Positions 37,674 to 47,319 of a DNA stretch of 64,000 bases are shown piece after piece. The notes under the pieces are model-generated. The model saw nothing but the letters and a program-made list of their open reading frames with translations, was not told the origin of the DNA and searched no databases. Numbering within the stretch: the first letter of the stretch is position 1; each line of letters starts with the position of its first letter. The position numbers were made by a program, and so were the translations under genes. Source of the stretch: an uncultured Alphaproteobacteria bacterium (lineage in GTDB: Bacteria > Pseudomonadota > Alphaproteobacteria > HIMB59 > GCA-002718135); the NCBI GenBank assembly GCA_902618015.1, contig CACMYX010000003.1, forward strand, positions 120,001-184,000, read 5' to 3'.

Positions 37674-37768
37674 ACGTTTGATCTTTATCCGGTGAGTCAA
37701 ATGAAGTCAATTTATGGTTTTTGGCTAAAATCTTAGGTATTTTTATGAAAAAACTGCATGATTGATTT

Positions 37769-37798
37769 TTGGAACTAGTATATGAGGTAGCCTATATA
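37769..37798 (+). promoter_or_regulatory. Promoter of the amino-acid binding protein gene
   Basis: TTGGAA, an 18-base spacer, then TATATA, followed 25 bases later by a strong Shine-Dalgarno sequence (GGAGGAAAT) before the ATG. Such a clear ribosome binding site is rare in this window and fits high expression. Confidence 0.5.
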
Positions 37799-37823
37799 AA
37801 AAGTATACTTTTTTGGAGGAAAT

Positions 37824-39005
37824 ATGAAAAAATTACTTCTAGCTGTTATTGTAAGTTTGTCGACTGTAACGACTGCTGCACTAGCAGAAATTAAAGTAGG
37901 AATTATTCTTGGTTTTACAGGACCAATTGAATCTTTAACTCCTGCTATGAGAGATGGTGCTAGAATGGCATTTGATGAGGCATCAAACTCTGGAAATCTT
38001 TTAGGTGGTGAATCAATTACTATCTTAGAAGCTGACTCAACTTGTGTAGACTCTGCTGCTGCAACTGCTGCTGCTGAGGATCTAGTTGCACAAGGTGTAA
38101 CTGCTATTATGGGTGCTGACTGTTCAGGTGTAACAGGTGCGATTAATGCAAACGTTGCAGTACCAAATGGTATCTTAATGGTATCTCCATCTGCAACTTC
38201 ACCAGGTCTAAGTAAAGTTCCTGATAATGGAACTTTTTGGCGTACTGCTCCATCTGATGCAAAAGGTGGTCAAGTATTAGCTAAACTTGCTTTAAGCAGA
38301 GGAATTGAAAGTATAGCTGTAACGTATACTAACAATGACTATGGAAAAGGTTTAGCTGAAGTATTTGAAGCTTCATTTGCACGTGGTGGTGGAACTATTA
38401 CAGCATCTGCTGCACACGAAGATGGTAAAGCGGATTATTCATCAGAAGTTGGTGTTCTTGCATCAGCTGGTGGAGACGCACTACTAGTAATAGGTTATAT
38501 CGATGATGGTGGAAAAGGAATGATCGAAGCATCTTTAGATTCAGGTGCATTTGACACTTTTGTTCTTTCTGATGGTATGATTGGTCAATCAATTGTGGAT
38601 AATATCGGTGCTGATCTTGAAGGATCATTTGGTTCTATGCCAGGTGCAATTTCAAAAGGTTCAGCTAAGTTCGGAGAACTAGCAGCTGCAAATGGCATGG
38701 ATGGAAGTGCTCCATATGTTGGAGAGTCTTATGATGCTGCAGCAATTATTGCTCTTGCAATTCAAGCTGGCGGATCTGCTGATAAGCAATCGATCCTAAA
38801 CAATATTGCTAAAGTATCTAACGCTCCAGGTATTGTAATTAACCCTGGTCAATTATCATACGGCTTACAAATGTTAGCTGCTGGTAAAGATATTGATTAC
38901 CAAGGTGCAACGGACGTAGAATTTAATGCGTTTGGTGATGCAGCTGGTGCGTTTAAAGAGTTAGAAGTTAGCGGTGGCGAATTCGTTACTGTTGGTGCTC
39001 TGTAA
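37824..39005 (+). CDS. Periplasmic branched-chain-type amino-acid binding protein of an ABC transporter
   Basis: 393 residues. Signal peptide (MKKLLLAVIVSLSTVTTAALA, cleaved before EIKVG). The mature part is a type I periplasmic binding protein of the LivK/leucine-binding class: VGIILGFTGPIESLTPAMRDGARMAFDEA, then ATAAAEDLVAQGVTAIMGADCSG and YTNNDYGKGLAEVFE. Codons and residues are richer in G, C and Ala/Gly than neighbouring genes, as expected for an abundant protein. It is convergent with the livGFHM operon, so binding protein and membrane parts are made from separate transcripts. Ligand not known. Confidence 0.92.
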   Translation: MKKLLLAVIVSLSTVTTAALAEIKVGIILGFTGPIESLTPAMRDGARMAFDEASNSGNLLGGESITILEADSTCVDSAAATAAAEDLVAQGVTAIMGADCSGVTGAINANVAVPNGILMVSPSATSPGLSKVPDNGTFWRTAPSDAKGGQVLAKLALSRGIESIAVTYTNNDYGKGLAEVFEASFARGGGTITASAAHEDGKADYSSEVGVLASAGGDALLVIGYIDDGGKGMIEASLDSGAFDTFVLSDGMIGQSIVDNIGADLEGSFGSMPGAISKGSAKFGELAAANGMDGSAPYVGESYDAAAIIALAIQAGGSADKQSILNNIAKVSNAPGIVINPGQLSYGLQMLAAGKDIDYQGATDVEFNAFGDAAGAFKELEVSGGEFVTVGAL

Positions 39006-39033
39006 TAATATTTATTAAATAATTTATTTTAGA

Positions 39034-39062
39034 AACCCAGCTTATTAAGCTGGGTTTTTTTT
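39034..39062 (+). terminator. Rho-independent terminator of the binding protein gene
   Basis: A 10-bp perfect stem (AACCCAGCTT/AAGCTGGGTT) with a 3-base loop and a run of T on the plus strand. The 3' flank on the minus side is less T-rich but it may work in both directions between the two convergent units. Confidence 0.9.
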
Positions 39063-39072
39063 GGTTTAAAAA

Positions 39073-40077
39073 TTAATTAAAAGGAAATTTTATAGCTCCG
39101 TCTAGATCTGTGATTTTGCATGATGGAAATTCTGCAGGATGTTTATCATATCTCTTTTTCTTACAATCACTTTGAGGGATATCAAAATCACTTCCAGGCA
39201 TAAAAGATCTTGTTCCTGTTGGTGAACAAGAATCAATCATCACTGTTCTCCCAGTCCATCTATAAATCTCTGATTGGATCCATTCTTTTTGTGTTTGAAG
39301 TAATTGAAGAAATTCGTACATATATTTGCCATCGTCTGATCCATTTCCATGCAATCCATGAACAACATATTTACCACATTCTTTGAAAACTACAGGGCTA
39401 CCCGATGTATCAAAAAGCATAGGAGGATTATTCTTACCATCATGCTTTATAGTTTGTCTTGAGCAAGGAATTCTTTTGGATCCCCATATTCTTCCATTAA
39501 GCAAATGATCATTATAAAATCTTCCTTCGCTCATTTTGCTATTTCCAGGAACAGATATATGAAGAGCTTTTGTATTCATTTCAGGTAAATTATTTGCAAT
39601 TGGAATAGGAGAGATTTGAATATTTTGACCTTTTTTACATTTTTTACAATTTCGGTCGACATGTGCAACTAAAATATCATAACCTGGTGGGACACCGGTG
39701 GCCCTTGCTGAAATATCTAATACTTTTGCAATAATAATTTTTTTCTTGGGATAATTTTTTCCATCCACAACATACATATTTTCTTTATGATGATACCAGT
39801 CAGTCTTTTTTTTATTTGCAGCTTCTGCACCACAAGAAAGAGTTTTTTTTCTATCTGGTTCAAAACCTAAAATGTGTGCTGAGCTTAATATAATATCATC
39901 CTCAATAAAAGTTACATTAGCTCCCCACATATCTTCACCTTGTGCCATTCTAGCTTGAAAAGTAAAATCATCATTAATATCTAATGTACCACAATCTTTT
40001 TCGCACTTTAATACAGGAGGTTGAGCTATAGTTTGAAAAGATATAAAAGAAGCAAATAAAACTAAAAAAATTTTCAT
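39073..40077 (-). CDS. Secreted trypsin-fold serine protease coupled to the liv operon
   Basis: 334 residues with a signal peptide (MKIFLVLFASFISFQTIAQP). The chymotrypsin-fold triad can be read: His68 in ILSSAHIL, Asp134 in GYDILVAHV, and Ser225 in LFDTSGSPVVF (canonical GDSGGP). At least eight cysteines in the mature chain (25, 29, 82, 144, 147, 205, 234 and others) suggest disulfides and periplasmic or extracellular location. Its ATG overlaps the livM stop (TAATG). No PDZ domain, unlike DegP. The link to an amino-acid transporter suggests it supplies peptides or amino acids; that is inference. Specific substrate unknown. Confidence 0.75.
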   Translation of the reverse strand: MKIFLVLFASFISFQTIAQPPVLKCEKDCGTLDINDDFTFQARMAQGEDMWGANVTFIEDDIILSSAHILGFEPDRKKTLSCGAEAANKKKTDWYHHKENMYVVDGKNYPKKKIIIAKVLDISARATGVPPGYDILVAHVDRNCKKCKKGQNIQISPIPIANNLPEMNTKALHISVPGNSKMSEGRFYNDHLLNGRIWGSKRIPCSRQTIKHDGKNNPPMLFDTSGSPVVFKECGKYVVHGLHGNGSDDGKYMYEFLQLLQTQKEWIQSEIYRWTGRTVMIDSCSPTGTRSFMPGSDFDIPQSDCKKKRYDKHPAEFPSCKITDLDGAIKFPFN

Positions 40078-41450
40078 TAAGAATGTCTTACTTTTTCAGG
40101 AATAATTCCTTTTGGTCTATATCGTAAAATTAGTAATAATATTAATCCCATAAATAAATACCTGAAATATGGAACACTATCTAATAAATGTAATTTTAAG
40201 ACATTAGTTGGCTCTAAACCTGTTGTTAATTGATTAATAATAAATGTTGTTAGTGGTGCAGCTTCTATCCATGAAAACCAGATAACAAAACCTCCAAATA
40301 TGGCACCTAAATTATTTCCACTACCGCCTACAATAACCATAATCCAGATAATAAAAGTGAACCGAAGTGGTCGATATCCTGAAGGAGTAAATAATCCATC
40401 CAAAGTTACAAGCATTGCTCCCGCAACACCTACAATTGCAGCTCCTATTACAAAAATAATTAAATGTTGTTTCACAACATCTTTTCCCATTGCATTTGCA
40501 GCTGTTTCATTATCTCTGATAGCTCTCATCATTCTTCCCCAAGGAGATAATTGAGCTTTGTTGGCAAAATAAAAAATTATCAACATAACAATCAAAAATA
40601 GAATAGCATAAGATAATTTTACAAAAATTCCTGAACCATCAATAATAAGATTATTTAATACTTGTTGTCTGTCACTTACATCAATAATGTTATTTAACTT
40701 TGATGAATTGAGATATGTAATTAAATTAATAAACCAATCAGCATTTTGTAAATCAATTTCATAAGGAACTGGTCTCTTTAAACCGATGACATTTTTTACC
40801 CCTCTGGACAACCATTCTTCATGTTTTAAGACACTAACAACTATTTCTGAAATACCAAGAGTTACAATAGCAAGATAATCAGATCGTAATCCAAGAGCTA
40901 CCTTACCAATTACAAATGCAACACCTGCAGCAAATAAACCTCCTACTATCCAAGAGAAAATTATTGGTAATCCAAGTCCACCTAAAAACCCTGCTATTGC
41001 AGGATTAACATCCTCAATATTATGAGTAGCGTTTAAATAAAAATGTCTGATAATTAAAATACCAAAAAAAATTATAAGAGAATTTAAAATATACCTATTT
41101 CTTTTTTGGATTAACGTTTTATTAACATACATTACAGCTATTACTAATACGACAAGTAAAGCAAAACTAATACCTAATCCTCTACCTCCAGCCTGCCAGG
41201 ACTCAGCAATGGGAGGGTAAGAAACAAGCACTGCAGCTAATCCACCCATGGCAAGAAAGCCCATTACTCCAAAATTAATTACTCCTGCATAACCCCATGA
41301 AATATTAACTCCCATTGTCATTATTGCTGAAACAATACACATGTTTAAAATAACTAAACTTACTGACCATCCTTGAATAAAGCCTACAAAAATAAAGAGA
41401 GAGATCATGATTGTAATTGCTAACCATTCATATCTCTCAAATCTCATCAT
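40077..41450 (-). CDS. livM: Branched-chain amino-acid ABC transporter permease LivM
   Basis: 457 residues, about ten to eleven hydrophobic segments. INLGVMGFLAMGG-type block appears as NISWGYAGVINFGVMGFLAMGG, and the cytoplasmic coupling loop as SPWGRMMRAIRDNETAANAMGKDV. The segment around residues 60-150 is longer than in E. coli LivM. It pairs with LivH to form the membrane channel. The start overlaps the livH stop by four bases. Confidence 0.92.
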   Translation of the reverse strand: MMRFERYEWLAITIMISLFIFVGFIQGWSVSLVILNMCIVSAIMTMGVNISWGYAGVINFGVMGFLAMGGLAAVLVSYPPIAESWQAGGRGLGISFALLVVLVIAVMYVNKTLIQKRNRYILNSLIIFFGILIIRHFYLNATHNIEDVNPAIAGFLGGLGLPIIFSWIVGGLFAAGVAFVIGKVALGLRSDYLAIVTLGISEIVVSVLKHEEWLSRGVKNVIGLKRPVPYEIDLQNADWFINLITYLNSSKLNNIIDVSDRQQVLNNLIIDGSGIFVKLSYAILFLIVMLIIFYFANKAQLSPWGRMMRAIRDNETAANAMGKDVVKQHLIIFVIGAAIVGVAGAMLVTLDGLFTPSGYRPLRFTFIIWIMVIVGGSGNNLGAIFGGFVIWFSWIEAAPLTTFIINQLTTGLEPTNVLKLHLLDSVPYFRYLFMGLILLLILRYRPKGIIPEKVRHS

Positions 41451-42460
41451 AAGACTCTTCCCTTAAATATGCCTGATGGTCTAATCAATAAAACAATAAC
41501 TAAAATTGAAAATGATACAGCAAATTTATAATCTGTTGAAAGTAATTGTACTAGACCTGTTGGCTCTATAGAACTTGGAAGTATGTATACAAAGAATTTC
41601 TTATAAGCATACGTAACCATAATCTCTGAAAATGCGATGACATAACCGCCTACTACAGCTCCAAAAGGACTTCCAATTCCTCCAACAATTGCTGATGCAA
41701 ATATTGGCAAGACTAAATTGAGATAAATAATTGGCTTATAACTTTTATCTAAACCGTAAAGTGTACCCGCAACACATGCCAGAACACCTACAATAATCCA
41801 AGTAGTAAAAACTACTCTATCAGGATTAATACCAGACAGTAATGCTAAATCTTCATTATCTGAAAATGCCCTCATTGATTTTCCAGTTTTTGTTTTTTGC
41901 AAAAACCAGAAAGTAAAAGTTAAAAGCAAAATTGTAATTAATATTGTAATAACTTGAGACGATTTTAATGCTAATCCTTCATTTAAACCTGTCATTACTT
42001 TAAACTGTTTCGCTTTCATTATAAATTTCTGTCCATCAGAGAATTTTATGGTTTCTGTTCCAATAATAATTCTTATTATTGCATTTATTACAAACATAAC
42101 ACCAATTGAAACCATTGCTAAAACAACGGGAACACTTTTTTGGTATCTGTAATATTGAAAAACAAATTTATCAGAAATAATGCATAATATAATTGTTGCT
42201 ATTATTCCTATAGGTAAAGCTAACAAGGCAGTTGGCAGAATTCCTAAATCAATATTTTGTGATTGAAAAAACCACGTAAATAAAATTGTTATCATCGCTC
42301 CAAATGACATGATTTCGCCATGTGCAAAATTGGCAAAACGAAGTATGGCATACACAAATGTAACTCCTAGTGCTCCAAGTGCAAGTTGGGAGCCATAAGA
42401 AATGCCTGGAATGATAATAAAATTTAGAAGTACAATTATAGAATTTAGAAAATCAATCAT
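41447..42460 (-). CDS. livH: Branched-chain amino-acid ABC transporter permease LivH
   Basis: 337 residues, eight or more hydrophobic segments. LGALGVTFVYAILRFANFAHGEIMSFGAM at the N-terminus and the coupling loop KTGKSMRAFSDNEDLALLSGINPDRV are typical of LivH. GIGSPFGAVVGGYVIAFSE lies in the C-terminal half. It starts one base after the livF stop. Confidence 0.93.
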   Translation of the reverse strand: MIDFLNSIIVLLNFIIIPGISYGSQLALGALGVTFVYAILRFANFAHGEIMSFGAMITILFTWFFQSQNIDLGILPTALLALPIGIIATIILCIISDKFVFQYYRYQKSVPVVLAMVSIGVMFVINAIIRIIIGTETIKFSDGQKFIMKAKQFKVMTGLNEGLALKSSQVITILITILLLTFTFWFLQKTKTGKSMRAFSDNEDLALLSGINPDRVVFTTWIIVGVLACVAGTLYGLDKSYKPIIYLNLVLPIFASAIVGGIGSPFGAVVGGYVIAFSEIMVTYAYKKFFVYILPSSIEPTGLVQLLSTDYKFAVSFSILVIVLLIRPSGIFKGRVL

Positions 42461-42461
42461 T

Positions 42462-43166
42462 TTAACCTCCTAAAAAAGACTTTCTAACTTCTGGATTATT
42501 CAATAATTCTTCACCTGAACCTTCTCTACTATTTTTTCCATTTACTAATACGTATCCTCTATCAGCAATACCAAGTGCTTGTTTTGCATTTTGCTCAACC
42601 ATTAGTATCCCAACACCAGTTTTACGAACTTCTATGATTCTTGAAAATAACTCATCCATTACTATTGGTGATACTCCTGCAGTCGGTTCATCTAACATTA
42701 AAATTTTAGGTTTAGTCATAAGCGCTCTTCCAAAAGCTACTTGTTGTCTTTGACCTCCAGATAATTCTCCTGCACTTTGATTTCTTTTTTCTTTTAAAAT
42801 AGGAAAGAGGTCATAAACATCATTAATGGTATGAATAATATCATCCTCTCTTAAAAACCCTCCCATTTCTAAATTTTCTTCTACTGTCATACCAGTGAAC
42901 ACATTGTTTGTTTGTGGAACGAATGCCAATCCTAAATTAATTCTGTTTTGAGGTAGCATTGAAGAAATTTCCTCATTTGAATATTCAACAGAACCTGAAG
43001 TTAAACTTAACAAGCCAAGTAATGCTTTCATTGCTGTTGATTTCCCTGCTCCATTTGGGCCAACAATGACAACAATTTCACCCTCGTTTACTTCTAGATT
43101 AATATCTTTAATTATATCAACTCCTCCATATCCAGCTGTTAAATTTTTACCAATTAAATTATTCAT
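42462..43166 (-). CDS. livF: Branched-chain amino-acid ABC transporter ATPase LivF
   Basis: 234 residues. Walker A GPNGAGKST (about 35-43), signature LSGGQRQQVAFGRAL, Walker B ILMLDEPTAGVSP, and the C-terminal VEQNAKQAL that is typical of LivF. It is one of two ATPases energising the LivHM permease. Confidence 0.94.
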   Translation of the reverse strand: MNNLIGKNLTAGYGGVDIIKDINLEVNEGEIVVIVGPNGAGKSTAMKALLGLLSLTSGSVEYSNEEISSMLPQNRINLGLAFVPQTNNVFTGMTVEENLEMGGFLREDDIIHTINDVYDLFPILKEKRNQSAGELSGGQRQQVAFGRALMTKPKILMLDEPTAGVSPIVMDELFSRIIEVRKTGVGILMVEQNAKQALGIADRGYVLVNGKNSREGSGEELLNNPEVRKSFLGG

Positions 43167-43172
43167 AAAATT

Positions 43173-43940
43173 CTAATTCTTATTAATACCTTTTCCTAAA
43201 TAAGCTTCTATGACTGTATCGTTATTTTTTACTTCATTAAAATTTCCTTTGAATAAAACTGAACCTTCCGCCATGACAATTACAGGATCACATATTTTTT
43301 CAATAAGATCCATATCGTGTTCAATTACAAAGAAAGTATAATTTTTTTCTTTATTTAATCTTAATATTGCATCTGTGATTTCATTGAGAAGTGTTCTATT
43401 AACTCCAGCTCCTACTTCATCAAGTAAAACGATTTGAGGATCAACCATCATGGTTCTTCCTAACTCAAGTAGTTTTTTTTGACCGCCAGATAAGTTACCC
43501 GCAAGTTCTTGAGTTAAATGACTTAAATTTAAAAAATTTATTACTTCTATAGCTTTTTGTCTTATTTCTTCTTCTTGTTGTTTTACTTTAGCATTACTTA
43601 ATAAGGCATATGATAATTTTTCACCAAATTGATTTGGTGGTACCATCATTAAATTTTCAAGAACAGTTAAAGTTGAAAATTCATGGGCAATTTGAAATGT
43701 TCTTAAAACTCCTTTAGCAAATAACTCGTGAGGTTTTAAAAAAGAAATATCTTCATTATTAAGAATTATATTTCCCTCATCTGGATCATATAATCCTGCA
43801 ATAGTATTAAATAATGTTGTTTTTCCTGCTCCATTTGGACCAATTAAACCCGTAATTGAACCCATTTCAACTTTCATTGAAGCGTTATGAACTGCTTTTA
43901 ATCCTCCGAAAAATTTATTAACCTTATTTATTTCAAGCAT
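43173..43940 (-). CDS. livG: Branched-chain amino-acid ABC transporter ATPase LivG
   Basis: 255 residues. Walker A GPNGAGKTT, FNTIAGLYDPDEG, signature NLSGGQKKLLELGRTMM, Walker B IVLLDEVGAGVN (LivG often has DEPAAGLN) and switch His in VIEHDMDLI. It is first of the liv genes in the operon and overlaps the rodA end by eight bases, so it is transcribed with the cell-shape genes. Confidence 0.93.
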   Translation of the reverse strand: MLEINKVNKFFGGLKAVHNASMKVEMGSITGLIGPNGAGKTTLFNTIAGLYDPDEGNIILNNEDISFLKPHELFAKGVLRTFQIAHEFSTLTVLENLMMVPPNQFGEKLSYALLSNAKVKQQEEEIRQKAIEVINFLNLSHLTQELAGNLSGGQKKLLELGRTMMVDPQIVLLDEVGAGVNRTLLNEITDAILRLNKEKNYTFFVIEHDMDLIEKICDPVIVMAEGSVLFKGNFNEVKNNDTVIEAYLGKGINKN

Positions 43941-45030
43941 TATGCAATTTCTTTAAATTTCCATTCAATTCTGCATTAAGAACTAATCCCAGAGATATAA
44001 TTATAGCAAGCATCGCAGATCCTCCATAAGAAACTAAAGGTAGAGGAATTCCAACAACAGGCATTAATCCAGATACCATAGATATGTTCATTATCACATA
44101 TATAAATAAGTTACTGCCAACTCCGATAGAAAGAATCCTACCAAAGATATGATTTGATTTAATGCTTATATAAAAACACACTGATATTAATAAAAAAAAT
44201 AGTAAGATTATAAACATAGTACCAATAAAACCAAATTCTTCTCCAATTAACGTAAATATAAAATCAGTTTGTTTTTCGGGTAAATATTGTAGATAAGATT
44301 GAGAGCCTTCCAAAAATCCTTTGCCAGTTAAACCACCAGATCCTAAAGCAATTTTTGATTGTATGAGTTGATATCCTCTTCCAAGAGCATCTGCCTCAGG
44401 ATTTAAAAAAGAGAAAATTCTATCTTTTTGATATGGTTGTAAGTAATTTAATAACAAAGGAATTGATAAAATTAAAACAAAAAATCCTAATACAAACTTC
44501 CAAATTCTTATTCCACTTGCAAATAGAACTAGAACACCAAGCATTGCTATACTTAAAGCAGTTCCAAGATCTGGTTGAATAACGACTAAAACAAAAGGTA
44601 AAAACAAAATTAAAATTGGAAAAAATAAATTTTTTATTCTTTTAATTTCATCAAATTTTAAATCATGATAAAATCTTGCTAGTGCAAGTATAATAGTTAT
44701 TTTTATTATTTCTGAAGGTTGGATACTAAAGCCAAACAAATTTATCCATCTAGTTGCTCCTTTACCAAAAACACCTATTAACTCAACTGATAGTAAAAGT
44801 AATAAAGATAAAATAAAAATGATATAAGCACCTTCATAAATATACTTGATATTTATTAGAGCTAGAATAACTCCTAAAAAAATAAAAAAACCTAATCTAA
44901 TTAAATGTCTAGATGCCCAAGGATTATATGATCCTCCTGCAGCAGAATATAAGCCTGCTGCTCCAATAAAAGAGATTAAGATTACTAAGAAAATCAATAA
45001 ATAATTTAGGTTTTGAATTTTATTTAACAT
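43933..45030 (-). CDS. rodA: RodA, SEDS peptidoglycan glycosyltransferase
   Basis: 365 residues with about ten membrane spans. GKGATRWINLFGFSIQPSEIIKI holds the conserved WI/PSE block, QPDLGTALS the DLG motif, and GIPLPLVSYGGSAM the C-terminal signature. It polymerises glycan strands in the elongasome together with PBP2, whose gene ends one base before its start. Its own stop overlaps livG. Confidence 0.95.
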   Translation of the reverse strand: MLNKIQNLNYLLIFLVILISFIGAAGLYSAAGGSYNPWASRHLIRLGFFIFLGVILALINIKYIYEGAYIIFILSLLLLLSVELIGVFGKGATRWINLFGFSIQPSEIIKITIILALARFYHDLKFDEIKRIKNLFFPILILFLPFVLVVIQPDLGTALSIAMLGVLVLFASGIRIWKFVLGFFVLILSIPLLLNYLQPYQKDRIFSFLNPEADALGRGYQLIQSKIALGSGGLTGKGFLEGSQSYLQYLPEKQTDFIFTLIGEEFGFIGTMFIILLFFLLISVCFYISIKSNHIFGRILSIGVGSNLFIYVIMNISMVSGLMPVVGIPLPLVSYGGSAMLAIIISLGLVLNAELNGNLKKLHNA

Positions 45031-46832
45031 TATGTTTCTAATTTTTTTGTAAATTGAAAAATTTCTTTTGCTATAGGTGCAGCAGTTGATGCGCCTGAAC
45101 CACCATGTTCAATAACAACTGAAACAGCATATCTAGGTTTTTCAACTGGCATATATCCAACAAATAAAGCGTGATCTCTTTTTTTCCATTCTACTTCTTT
45201 TTTTCTAAAATCTTCACTTTCTCTCTCAGCTACAGTTATTCTTCTAACTTGCGAAGTTCCTGTCTTACCTGCAAAAGGAGCAGATTCTGATCTTGAATTA
45301 TAAGCTGTACCTTTACTTTCATTAACTACTTTAAACATCGAACTTTTAATAATTTTAATTGCATTTTGGTATTTTTCTAATTTTTCAAATTCAATGTTAA
45401 TATTTTGTTTGATAATATTTGGTTTTATATTTTTTCCATCGGAAGCAATAATGGAGGTCATTACAGCTAGTTGTAATGGATTAGTTAATACAAAACCCTG
45501 TCCAATTGCTGAAATTAAAGTCTCTCCAGGATACCAACTTTCATCATATTTTTTCTTTTTCCAATCACGTGAAGGAATAATTCCTTTTTTTTGATTAGGT
45601 AAAGGAACATCATAAATTTTTCCTAAACCAAAATCTTCAGCAACTTTAGCAATTTTATCTATTCCAATTTTTTTCGAAATTTCATAGAAAAAAACATCAC
45701 ATGATTCTTTAATTGCATCACTTACATTCATTAATCCATGACCATTATTTTTCCAACAATGATAAAGTCTATCACCTAAACCGATTTTTCCATTACAAAA
45801 ATGATTTGTATTAGTGTCTATTACACCATGTACTATTCCAGCAATCGCAACAACCATTTTGAAAGTTGAGCCTGGAGCGTACAAACCCTGAATACATCTA
45901 TAAGTAAGTGGTGATAGTTCATTGTCTAAAATTGAGTCCCAATATTCTTTATTTGGTTTTTGTATAATTTTATTAGGATTATAAGATGGGGTAGAAACCA
46001 TACATAAGATATTTCCATTGTTGATATCCATAAGTACCGCTGAACCTGCCTTATGTTCTTTTAATAAATTCAAAGCATATTGTTGAATTCTTAGGTCGAT
46101 AGTAATCTGAATATCATTCCCTTTTTTACTATCTTTTCTGGATATTTCCCGAATTATTCTTCCATAAGAATTTACTTCAATTTCTCTTTGACCTGATTTA
46201 CCAATAAGTTTTGGATTAAAACTTTTTTCAATACCATCTTTTCCTATTTCTAGATTAGGCATATTTGCAATAAAAGGTAATTCAACTTCTTCTCGATTTG
46301 GTTTATTTGTATAACCGATTAAATGTGAAACAATATCATTGTAGCGGTAAATTCTCATATAATCTTGAGAAATAAATATGCCCTCTATATTTAGTTTATT
46401 TGATTCTATTTTTTCAAGATCTGACCAATTAATATTCTCTAATACTTTTATTTTTTCAAATTTTTTTACTTTTTTAGATAATTCTATTATTTTTCTTCTA
46501 TCGGTAAAATCTATATTTATTATTTGATTTAATTCATTAAGAGATTTGTTTATATTTTTTGTATTTTCAGGAATTATATATACATCAAATACTTTAATAT
46601 TAGATGCTAAAATATTTTTATTTGTATCATAAATCATTCCTCTAAGAGGGTATATAATTTCTACATCTATTTGATTATTATTAGAAAGAGTTTTATATTT
46701 TTGAGAATCCTTTATTTGAATATTATATAGTCTCCATCCCACAATACCAAAAAAAGATAATTTAAATAAATATAAAAAAAAAGTTCTTCTATTAAGTACT
46801 GAATATTGTTTTTTATCATCAGAATAGAACAT
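45030..46832 (-). CDS. mrdA: Penicillin-binding protein 2 (elongation transpeptidase)
   Basis: 600 residues. One N-terminal membrane anchor (about 15-35), a dimerisation domain with YPLRGMIYDTN, and a transpeptidase domain with STFK (YAPGSTFKMVVAI), an SCD-type second motif in DAIKESCDVFFYEI, and KTGTS. It cross-links peptidoglycan during elongation with RodA. Length fits class B PBP2. It is coupled to rodA by a one-base overlap. Confidence 0.95.
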   Translation of the reverse strand: MFYSDDKKQYSVLNRRTFFLYLFKLSFFGIVGWRLYNIQIKDSQKYKTLSNNNQIDVEIIYPLRGMIYDTNKNILASNIKVFDVYIIPENTKNINKSLNELNQIINIDFTDRRKIIELSKKVKKFEKIKVLENINWSDLEKIESNKLNIEGIFISQDYMRIYRYNDIVSHLIGYTNKPNREEVELPFIANMPNLEIGKDGIEKSFNPKLIGKSGQREIEVNSYGRIIREISRKDSKKGNDIQITIDLRIQQYALNLLKEHKAGSAVLMDINNGNILCMVSTPSYNPNKIIQKPNKEYWDSILDNELSPLTYRCIQGLYAPGSTFKMVVAIAGIVHGVIDTNTNHFCNGKIGLGDRLYHCWKNNGHGLMNVSDAIKESCDVFFYEISKKIGIDKIAKVAEDFGLGKIYDVPLPNQKKGIIPSRDWKKKKYDESWYPGETLISAIGQGFVLTNPLQLAVMTSIIASDGKNIKPNIIKQNINIEFEKLEKYQNAIKIIKSSMFKVVNESKGTAYNSRSESAPFAGKTGTSQVRRITVAERESEDFRKKEVEWKKRDHALFVGYMPVEKPRYAVSVVIEHGGSGASTAAPIAKEIFQFTKKLET

Positions 46833-46833
46833 A

Positions 46834-47319
46834 TCATTTATCCAATTTGGTAAATAAAAATAAAGTAGGAATAAAAATAATTAAAGAAATTAAAATGAAG
46901 TTTAATATTAACAATGTATTAAATTTGTAGTCATTTATAATGTTTGCGATAATTTGCTCAAAAAGCAATGAAATTATTAAAGATATAAAATATATAAAAA
47001 TTATTTTATAGAAAGATAGATTGTTTAAATATTTTCTAAGTAAAGCAAACAAGATTAGAAGAGATAAAAAAGTAATTAAATGAGCTCCTATATAATTTAA
47101 TAATAATATATCGAATAAAATTCCATATACTAATGCAACAACATAGAGATAATAATGATAGTGGTAAAAGATTAGATATATAAAAGTTAAATGAAAAAGA
47201 ATATAGAAAGCATTATTAACATTGGGAAATAAAATAAAGGAATTTACAGAAACCGAAAAACTTATAGTTAAAATAATATTTAGTTTTACTGAGGGAGTAA
47301 GGAATTTAGAAAACTCCAT
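46834..47319 (-). CDS. mreD: MreD, rod shape-determining membrane protein
   Basis: 161 residues, about five hydrophobic segments, no soluble domain. Sequence conservation is low, as usual for MreD; the call rests on size, topology and position between mreC and mrdA. The ATG overlaps the mreC stop by one base. Confidence 0.88.
   Translation of the reverse strand: MEFSKFLTPSVKLNIILTISFSVSVNSFILFPNVNNAFYILFHLTFIYLIFYHYHYYLYVVALVYGILFDILLLNYIGAHLITFLSLLILFALLRKYLNNLSFYKIIFIYFISLIISLLFEQIIANIINDYKFNTLLILNFILISLIIFIPTLFLFTKLDK

Noticed and set aside
38398..38628. Antisense open frame in the binding protein gene
   Set aside because: It comes from the Ala/Gly-rich codons of the strongly expressed gene read backwards, giving a His/Leu/Gln-rich nonsense peptide.
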